The position numbers and the translations under genes are program-made. Below, in pieces: positions 40,444 to 50,121 of a stretch of DNA of 52,687 nt; the stretch's first letter is position 1; each line of letters starts with the position of its first letter. This DNA is from SAR202 cluster bacterium bin16 (GTDB lineage Bacteria; Chloroflexota; Dehalococcoidia; Lucifugimonadales; Australimonadaceae): NCBI GenBank assembly GCA_002238425.1, contig MPMJ01000020.1, positions 1 to 52,687 of the forward strand, read 5' to 3'. Under the pieces are notes generated by a model. It was given only the letters and a program-made list of their open reading frames with translations, searched no databases and was not told the origin of the DNA.

Positions 40444-41757
40444 ATGCACTTCGGACCCATTCGCACAAGAATCCTGCTGGCGTTCGCCGCACTGGTGAGC
40501 ACCGCACTCATCGTCGTTGCGTGCGGGGCTGACCCGACAGCAACGCCAACGCCCGTGCCACCGACAGCAACGCCGACTTCGGCTCCGGCCATGGACGACA
40601 CGCCGGACCCGACGCCGACGCCCGTGCCGCCGACGCCTACCCCCGTACCTGAACCCCAGGTGCTCAAACTGGGCTTCACCGTTCCGCAATCCGGCTCCTA
40701 CGCCCGGTGGGGGCGGCTCGTCTCCGCCATGCAGTGCGCCATCGACGAGGTGCACGCCAGCGGCGAACTCGGCAACACGACTATCGAACTCCTCCCCGAG
40801 GACTCGAAGGCTGACCAGGCAGAGGGTGTCTCCGGACTCCGCAAGCTTGCCACCGTTAACGACGCTCCAGTCGTCATGACCATCTTCACGGGCATCGGCC
40901 TCGCGCAGAAGCCGGTTGCTTCCGAGCTCGAGGTGGTGCTGTTTAGCTCCGGCATCCAGAACCCCATGTTCGCCTACGACAGCCCGTGGGTCTTCCGTAA
41001 CGCGCTGAACACGACACTCAACGCTGACGCGCTCGTCCGCTGGCTGGATGACTACGCCGGCGGCTCTGGCGAGGACCTCAGCGGCCTCCGCTACGCCTAC
41101 ATCAAGGAAGAGGGCAACGACTCCATCGACCTGCAGGTCGACCGGTTGCACGTCCTCGCCGGCGCGCTCGGCTTCGAGGTTGTCGCCGAGGAGACGTTCC
41201 AGAAGGACGACGTCTCATTCGACACACAGATCACGAAGATCAAGGCCGCAGAGCCGGACGTCGTTCAGCTGATGTCGCTCGGCAAGGAGATGGGACTCAT
41301 CCTGAACACGATGGCCCAGCAGGGACTCACTCCCAAGTACACCCTCTCCGGTGGTGGAGCCGAGGGCAACACAGAGTTGATCGACGTGGCCGGTCCAGCC
41401 GCGAACGGCCTCATCTACTCCGCCCCCGGCAGCCTCAACCCCGAGGAGGACCCGCGCGCTCCGCGCTTCTCCGACTGCTACGAGGCCAAGGAGGGCAACG
41501 AGCCCGACACCTACGCCGCTCACTTCTACGACGGCACGCTCGTCATCGCCGAGGCGCTGAAGCTGGGCGCGGACGCGGAATCCTCCGAGTCGATGCGCGA
41601 GCACATCGCGCAGGTGGACGAGATCCTCGGCGTTGCCGGGCTCTGGGTCTTCGACGAGGGTGGAGACGCCTGGGCGCCTCCGGGCATCGGCGAGGTGCAG
41701 GACGGCAAGTTCGTCAACATCGTCCCGCAGGTCGAGCCTTACCGGGACATCCAGTAG
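40444..41757 (+). CDS. ABC-transporter substrate-binding lipoprotein (Peripla_BP_6)
   Basis: The 437-residue protein has a lipoprotein signal (LVSTALIVVACGAD, Cys27) and a long Thr/Pro linker (residues 30-75). A type I periplasmic-binding fold follows (LKLGFTVPQSGSYARWGRLV, VVMTIFTGIGLAQKPVASEL). It is the ligand-capturing part of a branched-chain-amino-acid-type importer; members bind amino acids, amides, urea or aromatic acids. GGGGGAGG precedes the ATG. A hairpin after the gene probably keeps its mRNA level above that of the permeases. Confidence 0.9.
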   Translation: MHFGPIRTRILLAFAALVSTALIVVACGADPTATPTPVPPTATPTSAPAMDDTPDPTPTPVPPTPTPVPEPQVLKLGFTVPQSGSYARWGRLVSAMQCAIDEVHASGELGNTTIELLPEDSKADQAEGVSGLRKLATVNDAPVVMTIFTGIGLAQKPVASELEVVLFSSGIQNPMFAYDSPWVFRNALNTTLNADALVRWLDDYAGGSGEDLSGLRYAYIKEEGNDSIDLQVDRLHVLAGALGFEVVAEETFQKDDVSFDTQITKIKAAEPDVVQLMSLGKEMGLILNTMAQQGLTPKYTLSGGGAEGNTELIDVAGPAANGLIYSAPGSLNPEEDPRAPRFSDCYEAKEGNEPDTYAAHFYDGTLVIAEALKLGADAESSESMREHIAQVDEILGVAGLWVFDEGGDAWAPPGIGEVQDGKFVNIVPQVEPYRDIQ

Positions 41758-41771
41758 GCAGTGTTCAACAA

Positions 41772-41799
41772 AGGGGCTCCACCGGTTGGAGGAGCCCCT
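41772..41799 (+). terminator. intercistronic hairpin after the binding-protein gene
   Basis: AGGGGCTCC (41772-41780) and GGAGCCCCT (41791-41799) form a perfect nine-base stem 15 bases after the stop. It may be a partial terminator or stabiliser between the binding protein and livH, a usual arrangement in such operons. Confidence 0.6.
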
Positions 41800-41912
41800 C
41801 GCCCCCCGGCCCGCCAACCGGTGGCCTTGCAATGAACGCGAGGCTCCACTAGGCGGGTCGCACAGGATCGAACCGCGACCAGCACTGCGGGAAACGCCGG
41901 AAGACGGACTCA

Positions 41913-42824
41913 GTGGAAACCTTCATCCAGATAGGCATCAACGCCCTCTCTCTCGGGGCGATCTACGCCCTGCTCTCGCTGGGGTTCGCGGTCATATACA
42001 ACACCGTGCGCATCTTCCACGTGCTGCACGGCGCGGCGTTCCTCATCGCTGGTTACGCGACCTGGTGGCTCGCGCAGGAGCAAGGGCTGCCCATCTACCT
42101 TGCAGCATCCATCGCGGTCATCCTAGCGGGCGCGTCCGGCATATTCATGGAGCTCGCCATCTACCGGCGGCTGCGGTCGCGCGGCGCGGGCTTTCTCGTC
42201 TCGTTCCTCGGCTCACTGGCGGCGCTCTTCTTCTTCGAGGGGTTCCTGCTCACGCTCGCCCGCACGACAGCCCGCCTGCCGCGTCCCGGCGGTCCGCTGC
42301 CGACGTTCAACCTGCAGATCGAGGCACTCGACATCGACCTCTTCGTCAAGTGGCACTCGGTCAACACCATCATCCTCGTCGCCATCCTCGTGGTGGCGGT
42401 GACGCTCTTCTTCCGCTACACGAAGTGGGGGCGCATGATCAGGGCCATCGCCTCGAACCCTGACCTCGCGGTCGCGGTCGGCATCAACGCCTCGCAGGTC
42501 TACCTCATGGTGTTCGTGCTCGGCTCGACGCTCGCAGGCATCGGCGGCGTCATGCAGACGTATGAGGGCGGCGTGATCCCGAACGTCGGCATCCGGCTGG
42601 CCATCACGGCGGCGGGCGGCGTCATCATCGGCGGCATCGGCAGCATGCCCGGCGCGGTCGTGGGCGGACTGGCGCTCGGCCTGGCGCAGACGATCGCGAG
42701 CTACTACTTCGGCGGCAACTGGGCGATACCCGCCGGGTTCATCCTGCTGCTGCTCGTCATCCTCTTCCGTCCCTACGGCCTGCTCGGAACACGCGAACAC
42801 CGCGAACTGCGGAGGCTGCTGTGA
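41913..42824 (+). CDS. livH: branched-chain-type ABC permease LivH
   Basis: The 303-residue integral membrane protein (GTG start) has about eight helices, beginning INALSLGAIYALLSLGFAVI. The cytoplasmic coupling segment is TKWGRMIRAIASNPDLAVAVG, and GGVIIGGIGSMPGAVVGGLA is typical of LivH. It forms the membrane channel with LivM. Its stop overlaps the livM start (GTGA). The 155-base gap before it contains the hairpin at 41772. Confidence 0.93.
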   Translation: METFIQIGINALSLGAIYALLSLGFAVIYNTVRIFHVLHGAAFLIAGYATWWLAQEQGLPIYLAASIAVILAGASGIFMELAIYRRLRSRGAGFLVSFLGSLAALFFFEGFLLTLARTTARLPRPGGPLPTFNLQIEALDIDLFVKWHSVNTIILVAILVVAVTLFFRYTKWGRMIRAIASNPDLAVAVGINASQVYLMVFVLGSTLAGIGGVMQTYEGGVIPNVGIRLAITAAGGVIIGGIGSMPGAVVGGLALGLAQTIASYYFGGNWAIPAGFILLLLVILFRPYGLLGTREHRELRRLL

Positions 42825-44089
42825 GTACCGACGCTCAGGAACCCCAAGCGCTCAGCGACGGCGCAGAGTTGAACGACGACCAGGTCGAAGCTGCCGAGCC
42901 CCTGGAGGGCTGGCGCGCGGTCGTGACCCCGGGACGGGTGCTTATCGGCTTTGGCGCATTCCTGCTGATAGTGCTGGCCCCCTTCGCCACAGGGCACTTC
43001 ACCGGCGTGCACGTAACCACGCTCCACGCCATCGCGAGCGTCGCGGTGCTGGTTATCGCAGCCGTGCAGCGGCGGTACGGACTGGGCGGGTTCGCACTCT
43101 TCATCCTGGTCCTCTCCCTGCTGTGGCGCTTCGAACTGGGTCTGAGCGACGAATACATGGCGCACCTGATCGTGGTCGCCAGCGTCTTCTCCATACTGGC
43201 GTCCTCGCTGAACATGTCAGTCGGGTATACGGGGCTGATGAGCCTCTCCCATGCCGGGTTCATGGGCGTCGGCGCATACGCTTTCGCGATCCTCACGACA
43301 GAGACGCTCAACCCGCCTCCGGGAGCGGAGGTGTTCAGCCTCCCTTACTGGCCGTCCATCGTGGTTGCGGGACTCGTCGCCTCGGTCGTGGCGTTCATCG
43401 TGTCGCCCATCCTGCGGCTGCGCGGGCACTTCTTCGTGCTGGCAACCGTAACGGTGATGTTGAGCCTCTCGCAGGTGATACTCGCCTGGCGGTGGATGAC
43501 GAACGGCTCGCTCGCCATCCGGGAGGTGCCGCGTCCGGTTATCTTCGGCTACTCGTTCGACACTGCTGAGAAGTTCATGCTCTTCAGCATCCCGGTCGCC
43601 ATCATCTGCATCTTCATCATCCGGCAACTGGTGGAGTCTCCCTACGGGCGCGTGCTGACGACGATCCGTGCGAACCCTCCGGTCGCGGAGAGCATCGGCA
43701 AGAACGTCGGTTTCGTACGGCTGCGCGTCTACGTCATCACTGCGTTCTTCGCGGGGGTGGCGGGTGCGGTGTACGTCTCCTACGTCAGCGTCGCCGCGCA
43801 CTCGCAGTACCTCGTGGAGTTCAGCACCTTCCTGCTCATCATGGTGGTGCTCGGCGGCTCCGGGCGGTGGCTCGGCGCCGTGCTGGGCGCGCTCGCCTAC
43901 GTCACGATCTCGGAGGTGGTGCGCTACGTGCCGGAACTGACGGAGTGGTTCAACCACTACATCTCGTTCTTCCCGGTCATCCCCGGCGAGAAGACGGGCG
44001 GCATCACCACGATGACGTGGGGGGCGCTCCTCTTCTTCCTCATGCTGTTCAGGCCGCAGGGCATCATCGGCAGGTACCGGCTGGAGTAG
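42821..44089 (+). CDS. livM: branched-chain-type ABC permease LivM
   Basis: The 422-residue protein starts at GTG, overlapping livH by four bases. An acidic cytoplasmic N-terminus (residues 1-40) and about three extra helices precede the conserved LNMSVGYTGLMSLSHAGFMG. The coupling region is YGRVLTTIRANPPVAESIG, and FSTFLLIMVVLGGSGRWLGA is LivM-like. It is the second half of the importer channel. The ending GIIGRYRLE is typical. Confidence 0.93.
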   Translation: MSTDAQEPQALSDGAELNDDQVEAAEPLEGWRAVVTPGRVLIGFGAFLLIVLAPFATGHFTGVHVTTLHAIASVAVLVIAAVQRRYGLGGFALFILVLSLLWRFELGLSDEYMAHLIVVASVFSILASSLNMSVGYTGLMSLSHAGFMGVGAYAFAILTTETLNPPPGAEVFSLPYWPSIVVAGLVASVVAFIVSPILRLRGHFFVLATVTVMLSLSQVILAWRWMTNGSLAIREVPRPVIFGYSFDTAEKFMLFSIPVAIICIFIIRQLVESPYGRVLTTIRANPPVAESIGKNVGFVRLRVYVITAFFAGVAGAVYVSYVSVAAHSQYLVEFSTFLLIMVVLGGSGRWLGAVLGALAYVTISEVVRYVPELTEWFNHYISFFPVIPGEKTGGITTMTWGALLFFLMLFRPQGIIGRYRLE

Positions 44090-44095
44090 CGCGCT

Positions 44096-44869
44096 ATGGC
44101 GATACTGGAAGTAAGGAACGTCTACAAGAGCTTCGGTGGGAACCTCGTGCTCGAGGACGTGAGCATGAACGCCGAGCTCGGGCAGGTCACGAGCCTCATA
44201 GGGCCGAACGGCGCGGGCAAGTCCACGCTGCTCAACATCGTCTCCGGGTTCCTCAAGGCGGACTCGGGCAGTGTCGTGATGGACGGGCACGAGATCATCG
44301 GGTCGCCGCCGTTCAAGTGCTTCAAGGCGGGCATCGCGCGCACGTTCCAGGACTCTCAGGTGCTCTACTACATGAACGGGCTGGACAACGTCGTCGTTTC
44401 GTCGCCGGGCCAGAAGGGCGAGTTGGAGTACAACGCGCTCTTCCGTCCGGGGATGGTCGCTGCGGAGGAAACCGAGCGCCGCGCCGAGGCGATGGGGCAC
44501 CTGACCGACCTGAACATCCAATCCAAGGCAGCCAGCCTGTCGCAGGCGCTCTCCTATGGCCAGCAGAAGCTGCTGGAGTTCGCGCGGATGCTGAACTCCC
44601 GTGCGCAGGTGTTCCTGCTGGATGAGCCGATGGCCGGCATCCATCCGGACCTCATCGCGGGGCTGAGCGAGATGATCCGCTCCGCTGCGGTGGACCATGG
44701 CAAAGCTGTCATCCTCGTCGAGCACAACCTGAAGGTCGTCATGGACGTATCGGACTACGTCGTGGTTGTGCGCGGAGAGGTCGTCGTGGAGGGCCCGCCG
44801 TCCGAAGTCGAGAACGACGAACGCCTCACGAGCGCGTTCCTGGGGTTCGTGTCCAATGCCGCTACTTGA
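44096..44869 (+). CDS. livG: ABC-transporter ATPase LivG
   Basis: The 257-residue ATPase has Walker A GPNGAGKST, an ARTFQDSQV Q-loop, the signature LSYGQQKLLEFAR (LSxGQ type), Walker B VFLLDEPMAGIHP and the switch His in VEHNLKVV. LivG-type proteins have the extended middle region seen here (residues 85-140). It lies six bases after livM and overlaps livF by 14 bases. Confidence 0.93.
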   Translation: MAILEVRNVYKSFGGNLVLEDVSMNAELGQVTSLIGPNGAGKSTLLNIVSGFLKADSGSVVMDGHEIIGSPPFKCFKAGIARTFQDSQVLYYMNGLDNVVVSSPGQKGELEYNALFRPGMVAAEETERRAEAMGHLTDLNIQSKAASLSQALSYGQQKLLEFARMLNSRAQVFLLDEPMAGIHPDLIAGLSEMIRSAAVDHGKAVILVEHNLKVVMDVSDYVVVVRGEVVVEGPPSEVENDERLTSAFLGFVSNAAT

Positions 44870-45566
44870 GACCCAAGACCTGCTCGTCTCCTACGGCCCC
44901 AAGCAGATCCTGAACGGGGTCAGCATGGGCGTGGATGCCGGGAAGGTAACGACCATCGTTGGCCACAACGGGGCGGGCAAGTCCACGCTCATCAAGGGCG
45001 TGTACGGCGTGGCGCGGGTGACCGGCGGCTCCGTCACGTTCGACGGGCACGACATCACGAACCACGCGCCGTACGACAACATCAAGGACGGCATCGGCTA
45101 CCTCGCGCAGGGCGGGCAGGTCTTCGCCGACCTTCCGGTCGAGGACAACCTGAAGCTCGGCGGCTACGCGCTGCCGAACGACGTCGTTCCCGAGCGATTG
45201 GAGCAGGCGTACCAGATGTTCCCCATCCTCGACCGCCGGCGCCGCTCCGACGCGGACACGCTCTCCGGCGGCGAGCGCCAGATGCTCGCGATCGCCATGA
45301 CGCTGATGCTCAAGCCGAAGCTGATGCTCATGGACGAGCCGTCCGGCGCGCTGGCAGGCCCCATCCTTGAGCAGATATCCGCCATCATCCGCAACCTCGT
45401 GGAGGAGGTCGGCATCGGCATCCTGCTCGTGGAGCAGAACGTGGAGATGGGCATCCGGGTCGCGGACAACGTCCACGTCGTGGAAGCGGGCAAGGTCATT
45501 TTCAGCGGCACACCGGACGACCTGAGCGACCCCGAGGCCCGCAAGCGCTTGCTCGGTCTGGCGTAA
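44856..45566 (+). CDS. livF: ABC-transporter ATPase LivF
   Basis: The 236-residue ATPase starts MPLLETQDLLVSYGPKQILN inside the end of livG. Walker A is GHNGAGKST, the Q-loop region is GIGYLAQGGQVFADLPVEDN, the signature LSGGERQMLAIA and Walker B LMLMDEPSGALA; LLVEQNVEMG carries Gln in the switch position, as is normal for LivF. It completes a five-gene importer. Confidence 0.93.
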   Translation: MPLLETQDLLVSYGPKQILNGVSMGVDAGKVTTIVGHNGAGKSTLIKGVYGVARVTGGSVTFDGHDITNHAPYDNIKDGIGYLAQGGQVFADLPVEDNLKLGGYALPNDVVPERLEQAYQMFPILDRRRRSDADTLSGGERQMLAIAMTLMLKPKLMLMDEPSGALAGPILEQISAIIRNLVEEVGIGILLVEQNVEMGIRVADNVHVVEAGKVIFSGTPDDLSDPEARKRLLGLA

Positions 45567-45608
45567 CCGCCCGCGGTGAGGGCGTTCCCCATAGCCCTCC
45601 ATGCATGA

Positions 45609-45637
45609 TTGCCAAATGAGTAGTGGTAGGTTACGCT
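45609..45637 (+). promoter_or_regulatory. candidate promoter/operator of higBA
   Basis: TTGCCA (45609-45614), 17 bases and TACGCT (45632-45637) lie just upstream of higB. GGTAGG and CTTACC arms (45626-45642, one mismatch) cover the -10 region, where a HigA repressor would bind. Confidence 0.42.
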
Positions 45638-45649
45638 TACCAGCGGTGC

Positions 45650-45928
45650 ATGATACTCGGCTTCCGGCATAAAGGGCTCGAACTGCTCTACGAGAAAGGA
45701 GACCGCAGACGTATACAACCCACGTACGCCGATAAAGTGGCCCGCATCCTCGCTCGTCTGGACGTAGCAGAACGTCCGCAGGACATGGGCCTGCCCGGCT
45801 ACCGGCTCCACCCACTCCAAGGCGACCTCTTCGGTTATTGGGCAGTCAGCGTCTCCGGCAATTGGCGTATCACATTCAGGTTCGATGGCAGGCACGTTCG
45901 AGACGTAGACTTGGTCGACTACCACTAG
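45650..45928 (+). CDS. higB: HigB/RelE-type toxin
   Basis: The 92-residue protein [20 protein letters not shown], with [40 protein letters not shown] and [20 protein letters not shown], is a canonical HigB: a ribosome-dependent mRNA interferase with the conserved WRITF and basic residues. The start at 45650 is chosen because it matches the family; the frame opens at 45623. It precedes its antitoxin, the usual reversed order of hig loci. Confidence 0.92.
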   Translation: MILGFRHKGLELLYEKGDRRRIQPTYADKVARILARLDVAERPQDMGLPGYRLHPLQGDLFGYWAVSVSGNWRITFRFDGRHVRDVDLVDYH

Positions 45929-45939
45929 GAGGAACAACC

Positions 45940-46230
45940 ATGGCGATGCACAGCCCCCCACACCCCGGCCTCTCCGTGCGCTACGACTGTCTCGAACCGC
46001 TGGGGCTCAGCGTCACCGAGGCGGCAGCTAACCTGGGTGTGAGCCGCAAGCAGTTGTCCGACATCGTGAACGGCCATTCCGGCATCTCTCCGGAGATGGC
46101 GATCCGCCTGGACAAAGCGTTCGGCGGAAACGCGGACACCTGGTACCATCTTCAGGCTTCCTATGACCTAGCTCAGGCGAAGAAGTCCAGCGGGCACATC
46201 AGAGTCAAACGTGTCGGCCACGTAACCTAA
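45940..46230 (+). CDS. higA: HigA-type antitoxin (HTH)
   Basis: The 96-residue protein has an XRE-type helix-turn-helix, [20 protein letters not shown], then [20 protein letters not shown] and [15 protein letters not shown], as in HigA. AGGAGGAACAACC lies before the ATG, 11 bases after higB. It neutralises HigB and represses the operon. The pair sits between livF and hyuB, on the same strand, so read-through may link it to catabolic gene expression. Confidence 0.92.
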   Translation: MAMHSPPHPGLSVRYDCLEPLGLSVTEAAANLGVSRKQLSDIVNGHSGISPEMAIRLDKAFGGNADTWYHLQASYDLAQAKKSSGHIRVKRVGHVT

Positions 46231-46232
46231 GC

Positions 46233-47942
46233 ATGCCTCGCATGGCCACCACAGACGTCATCACCCAGGAAGTCATCCGCGCGCGGCTGGACGGCATCGT
46301 GCGCGAGATGCAGGCCGCCGTGCTCCGCACCGGCTTCTCCACCATCATCCGCGAGTCTCACGACTTCTCCGCAGGCATCACGGACGTCTCCGGCGCAGTC
46401 GTAGGGCAGTACTCCCCCCTGCCCACCCACCTCGGCGCGTACCCGGACTGCGTTCAGGGTGTCCTCGAATTCTATCCGCTCGACGAGATGGAAGAGGGCG
46501 ACTGCTACCTGGCCAACCACCCGTACTACTCCGGCTGCCCGCACCCGAACGACATGGTCGTGGTGCTGCCGGTGTTCCACGAGGGCGAGGTCATCGCGTT
46601 CTGCGCCAGCATGGGGCACAAGGCGGACATCGGCGGACAGTCGCCGGGTTCGCGGAACACCATCGCACGCGACGTGTTCGGCGACGGCCTGCAGATCATG
46701 CCGGTGCTCTTCCAGCGCGACGGCGCAATGAACAAGGAGGTCGCGCAGTTCCTGCGGGCGAACAGCCGCACGCCGGAGCTCGTCATCGGCGACCTCAGCG
46801 CGCAGGCGGGCGCTCTGCGGAGCATCGGCTCGGCGCGGTTGAAGACGCTCGCCAACGAGTACAGCGGCGAGACACTCACCGCCGCGTTCGGCGACATCAT
46901 CGAGCGCGTCGAGGCACGCGTCCGCGGCCACTTCGCGGAGTGGGCCAACGGCACTGCCGAGGCTGAGGCGCTCGTCGACGACATCGTCGACCCTTCGACG
47001 ACGATCCGGTTGCACGTCGCGGCCATCAAGCAGGGCGACAGACTCACGCTCGACTTCTCCGGCACCGGCGACCAGAGCGCAGGGCCCATCAACGTGCGCC
47101 CGCCGTTCATACGCGGCATGGCGTACTTCGCCGCCATCGCGATGATGGACCCGACCGTCCCGAACAACGGTGGCCTCGCGCGGGCGGTCGAGTGCCGCTT
47201 CCGCGAAGGGAGCATCATGGACCCGCGCTTCCCCGGTCCGGTGGGGTTCTACTCGACGACGATGGCCGCGATAGAGGACGTGGTGTTCGAGGCGATGAGC
47301 AAGATCGCCGGACGTCCCGCCGTCGCGCACAACGCCGCCTCGTCGATGGTCGTGCTCGGCACGTCCGGCGAGGGCCGCGCCCGGTACGTGCAGTACGAGC
47401 TGCTGCGCTCCGGCAACGGCGCGCACAGCGGCGGCGATGGTTACACCGGCACGGGCCATTCGTGGGCGGGCGGCGCGAAGCTGACCAGCGTGGAGATCCT
47501 CGAGTCCGAGTTCGACGTCGAGCTACAGCGGTTCTCCCTCATCCCGGACTCCGGCGGGCCGGGCGCGAACCGCGGCGGGCACGGCATGCGGCGGGAGTAC
47601 AAGGTGCTGAAGGAGAGCAAATACTCCGGCGGCACCGCCCGGCAGAACGACCCGCCTCACGGCGTGGAAGGGGGGCTGCCCGGACGCCCCGGCGTCATCA
47701 CCATCAACCCGGACACGGAGAACGCGGTCGAATACCGGGGCCTCGTCTCGAACCTGTTGCTCAACGAGGGCGACGTCATCCGCATCGACACCGGCAGCTC
47801 CGGCGGCGCGGGCGACCCGAAGCAGCGCGATCCCGCACTCGCAGCGTCGGACCTGCGGAACGGCTACGTCACGCCGGAGCAGTCCGCGAGCGTCTACGGC
47901 CTCGACGAGTCGGCCATCGAGCAGGCGCTGGCATTGGAGTAG
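46233..47942 (+). CDS. hyuB: hydantoinase B/oxoprolinase family protein (copy 2)
   Basis: The 569-residue protein is homologous along its length to the product of the copy ending at 38087 (TTDVITQEVIRARLDGIVRE, CYLANHPYYSGCPHPNDMVV, GHKADIGGQSPGSRNTIARD). ATG 46233 is two bases after higA; an internal ATG at 46242 would match the start of the other copies and may be the true one. It keeps the residues shared by HyuB proteins, so it should be functional. No hyuA is adjacent; it may pair with the single HyuA encoded 6 kb upstream. Confidence 0.92.
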   Translation: MPRMATTDVITQEVIRARLDGIVREMQAAVLRTGFSTIIRESHDFSAGITDVSGAVVGQYSPLPTHLGAYPDCVQGVLEFYPLDEMEEGDCYLANHPYYSGCPHPNDMVVVLPVFHEGEVIAFCASMGHKADIGGQSPGSRNTIARDVFGDGLQIMPVLFQRDGAMNKEVAQFLRANSRTPELVIGDLSAQAGALRSIGSARLKTLANEYSGETLTAAFGDIIERVEARVRGHFAEWANGTAEAEALVDDIVDPSTTIRLHVAAIKQGDRLTLDFSGTGDQSAGPINVRPPFIRGMAYFAAIAMMDPTVPNNGGLARAVECRFREGSIMDPRFPGPVGFYSTTMAAIEDVVFEAMSKIAGRPAVAHNAASSMVVLGTSGEGRARYVQYELLRSGNGAHSGGDGYTGTGHSWAGGAKLTSVEILESEFDVELQRFSLIPDSGGPGANRGGHGMRREYKVLKESKYSGGTARQNDPPHGVEGGLPGRPGVITINPDTENAVEYRGLVSNLLLNEGDVIRIDTGSSGGAGDPKQRDPALAASDLRNGYVTPEQSASVYGLDESAIEQALALE

Positions 47943-48011
47943 CGACTCCTCCGCTGGAGGCTGCGCCAAGCACGCCTCGCCGTCCATAAACGCTGTCCCA
48001 AGAGAGCCTCA

Positions 48012-48254
48012 AGAGGAAATTTCTGCTCATTTCTGCTCATTGGGCCGATTTCACCTCTGGATCCGGGGTTGTCGATGAGCAGTCCGGCTGCTCATTACTG
48101 CCCATCCGCTGTTCATTACTGCTCATTAACCCCTCATAACTGCTCATTTCTGCTCACAGGACCCAAGGCCGTGAGTGAGACCGCCACCACCCGCGCGGCG
48201 CCCCTGGAGACAGCGTACGCGGGGAAGGGGTATCGGCGTAAGGGGCAGATGTCA
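48012..48254 (-). ncRNA. intergenic element with promoter motif and 10-nt repeats (copy B)
   Basis: Read on the minus strand: TGACAT (48254-48249), GCCCCTT, a 31-base spacer, TACGCT (48217-48212), 55 bases, then about seven TGAGCAGnnn units starting at 48156. A perfect hairpin, ATGAGCAG/CTGCTCAT (48095-48075), CAGAGGTG (48059-48052) and two more units from 48039 complete it. All spacings equal those of copy A. It lies in the 424-base gap between two plus-strand genes and points at the 3' end of hyuB. No protein is encoded. Confidence 0.5.
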
Positions 48255-48366
48255 CAAGATGGGGAAGGTACGTGAGGGCGGTCGGCGCGTCACAGGAATA
48301 CCCAGTTCTTCATCGACGGGTGTAAGGTTCTCCACGAAGCGAATACTCCGTACGAGGAGGAGCCGC

Positions 48367-49611
48367 ATGCTTTCGCAGCAGGACAACGAACGGTACACGC
48401 GCGTCGGCAAGGGCACGCCGATGGGCGAGCTGATGCGCCGCTACTGGCACCCCATCGCAGGGACATCCCAGATGATGGGCGAAGACCCCACGATGGCGGT
48501 CCGGCTCCTCGGCGAGGACCTCGTGCTCTACCGGACGCCGGACAACGAGTTCGGCCTCATCGAGCAGCGCTGCGCCCACCGCGGCGTCGATCTGCTCTAC
48601 GGCATCCCGGAGAAGGAAGGCATCAGGTGCTGCTACCACGGCTGGCTGTACGACTTCAACGGCCAGTGCCTGGAGCAGCCTTCCGAGCCGACGGGCAGCA
48701 CGTACAAGGACAAGATCCAGATGACCGCCTACCCGGTGCAGGAGTTGCACGGGCTCATCTGGGCCTACCTGGGGCCGGAGCCGGCGCCGCTGCTCCCCCG
48801 CTGGGACGTCTTCGCATGGGAGACCAACGTCACGCGGCGGATCCAGGCGAGCGCGCTCCCCTGCAACTGGCTGCAGTGCGTCGACAACGCGCTCGACCCC
48901 ACGCACTTCGAGCACCTGCACGGCTACTACGGCACCTGGATCAACGCGCAGAAGGGGCAGGGGGAAGAGTGGGCGAACCGCCTGCCGCAGCGGGCGAAGC
49001 ACCACCTGAAGCTGGGGTTCGAGCGGTTCGAGCACGGCGTCATCAAGCGGCGCGTCACCGCGGGTATCGACGAGTCGCATCCCGACTGGCAGACCGGCCA
49101 CCCCATCGTATTCCCCTACACGCTGAAGATCGGCGGAGGCGATGGCGCACACCGCTTCCTGCTCCGCGTTCCCATCGACGACGAGCACACGTGGTACGTG
49201 CGCTACACGACGACGGTGCATCCGGCTGGTGCCAGCGTGCCGGCGCAGGAGTTCGGCTCCATCCCTGTCGAGGAGCACCCGCTCTACGACGAGAAGGGAC
49301 GCCTGGTCAGCACGGACGTGCCGGGACAGGACCAGATGACGTGGGTCGCGCAGGGCCCCATCGTTGACCGGACGCGCGAGAACCTCGGCGTGACGGACGC
49401 GGGCATCATCCTCTTTCGCAAGGTGATGGAGGAGAACCTCCGCATCGTCGAAGACGGCGGAGACCCGATGAACACGTTCCGCGACCCGGCACAGAACGAC
49501 TGTATCCTGCTCCCCAACGAGGCAGCCCCGTTCCCCGGCTTCGACGAGCCGGGCGGGCCCTGGCACGGCGTCATGCCGCGCAAGCCGGACGTGGAGGTCT
49601 CGCTGCTCTAG
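48367..49611 (+). CDS. Rieske oxygenase alpha subunit (second)
   Basis: The 414-residue protein has Rieske ligands Cys69-x-His71 and Cys88-x2-His91 (RCAHRGVDLLYG, RCCYHGWLYDFNG). The iron site region is VDNALDPTHFEHLHG, with two His and a preceding Asp. Like the first Rieske protein it begins MLSxxDNExxTRVGxGxPMG, so they are paralogues, but the catalytic domain is diverged, implying another substrate. The start at 48367 (AGGAGG upstream) is preferred over the open frame to 48175, which crosses the repeat element. No reductase is nearby. Confidence 0.9.
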   Translation: MLSQQDNERYTRVGKGTPMGELMRRYWHPIAGTSQMMGEDPTMAVRLLGEDLVLYRTPDNEFGLIEQRCAHRGVDLLYGIPEKEGIRCCYHGWLYDFNGQCLEQPSEPTGSTYKDKIQMTAYPVQELHGLIWAYLGPEPAPLLPRWDVFAWETNVTRRIQASALPCNWLQCVDNALDPTHFEHLHGYYGTWINAQKGQGEEWANRLPQRAKHHLKLGFERFEHGVIKRRVTAGIDESHPDWQTGHPIVFPYTLKIGGGDGAHRFLLRVPIDDEHTWYVRYTTTVHPAGASVPAQEFGSIPVEEHPLYDEKGRLVSTDVPGQDQMTWVAQGPIVDRTRENLGVTDAGIILFRKVMEENLRIVEDGGDPMNTFRDPAQNDCILLPNEAAPFPGFDEPGGPWHGVMPRKPDVEVSLL

Positions 49612-49705
49612 TCCCCTTCTCTTGAAGGGGGCGTTCAAGCACTCATGCCGGTCCCATGGTCCGACAAGCCCATACATCTCCGCGTCCCGTGGCGGGAGGA
49701 ACACC

Positions 49706-50071
49706 TTGAGCGAAGACAATGACCCGGTTGGGACGCTGACCCACGTCGGCATAGACGTTGCCGACCTCGACCGGGCGGAGGCGTTCTATTCGGCGTTGCT
49801 GGGAGTCGAGCGAGCTTCGGCCTGGGACCAGTACCTGGCGTTCGAGCCCCTGCCCGGCGGCCTCACCGTCTATCTCCAGCGTGTCCCTGAGAAGAAGACG
49901 AGCAAGACACGGGTGCATATAGACCTGACGGTGCCAGACGTGCTGGCCGCGTTGGCGAGAGTCGAGGCGCTCGGGGGAACAGCGGTCAGAGACTTCGTCG
50001 AGCCGGGAGAGGACCTGGCCGTAATCGCCGACCCGGACGGCAACGAGTTCTGCCTGTTGAGACAGAAGTGA
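49706..50071 (+). CDS. VOC-superfamily (glyoxalase/dioxygenase-like) protein
   Basis: With a TTG start at 49706 (GGGAGGAACACC upstream) the product has about 121 residues: LTHVGIDVADLDRAEAFYSA, LTVYLQRVPEKK, TRVHIDLTVPDVLAALARVE and IADPDGNEFCLL. These are the two beta-alpha-beta-beta-beta modules of VOC proteins, with His and Glu metal positions. VOC members cleave rings, isomerise or detoxify. The ATG at 49622 would add 28 unrelated residues. It lies 94 bases after the Rieske gene and could act on its product. Confidence 0.78.
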   Translation: MSEDNDPVGTLTHVGIDVADLDRAEAFYSALLGVERASAWDQYLAFEPLPGGLTVYLQRVPEKKTSKTRVHIDLTVPDVLAALARVEALGGTAVRDFVEPGEDLAVIADPDGNEFCLLRQK

Positions 50072-50121
50072 CAGCCCCATCAGAGGAGACGGCGGCGACA
50101 CCAACGCTCATGCGATGAGAC

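Noticed and set aside
48175..48366. N-terminal extension of the second Rieske protein
   Set aside because: It reads through the repeat-bearing element; the first Rieske paralogue starts with the homologous MLS, and AGGAGG lies before 48367.
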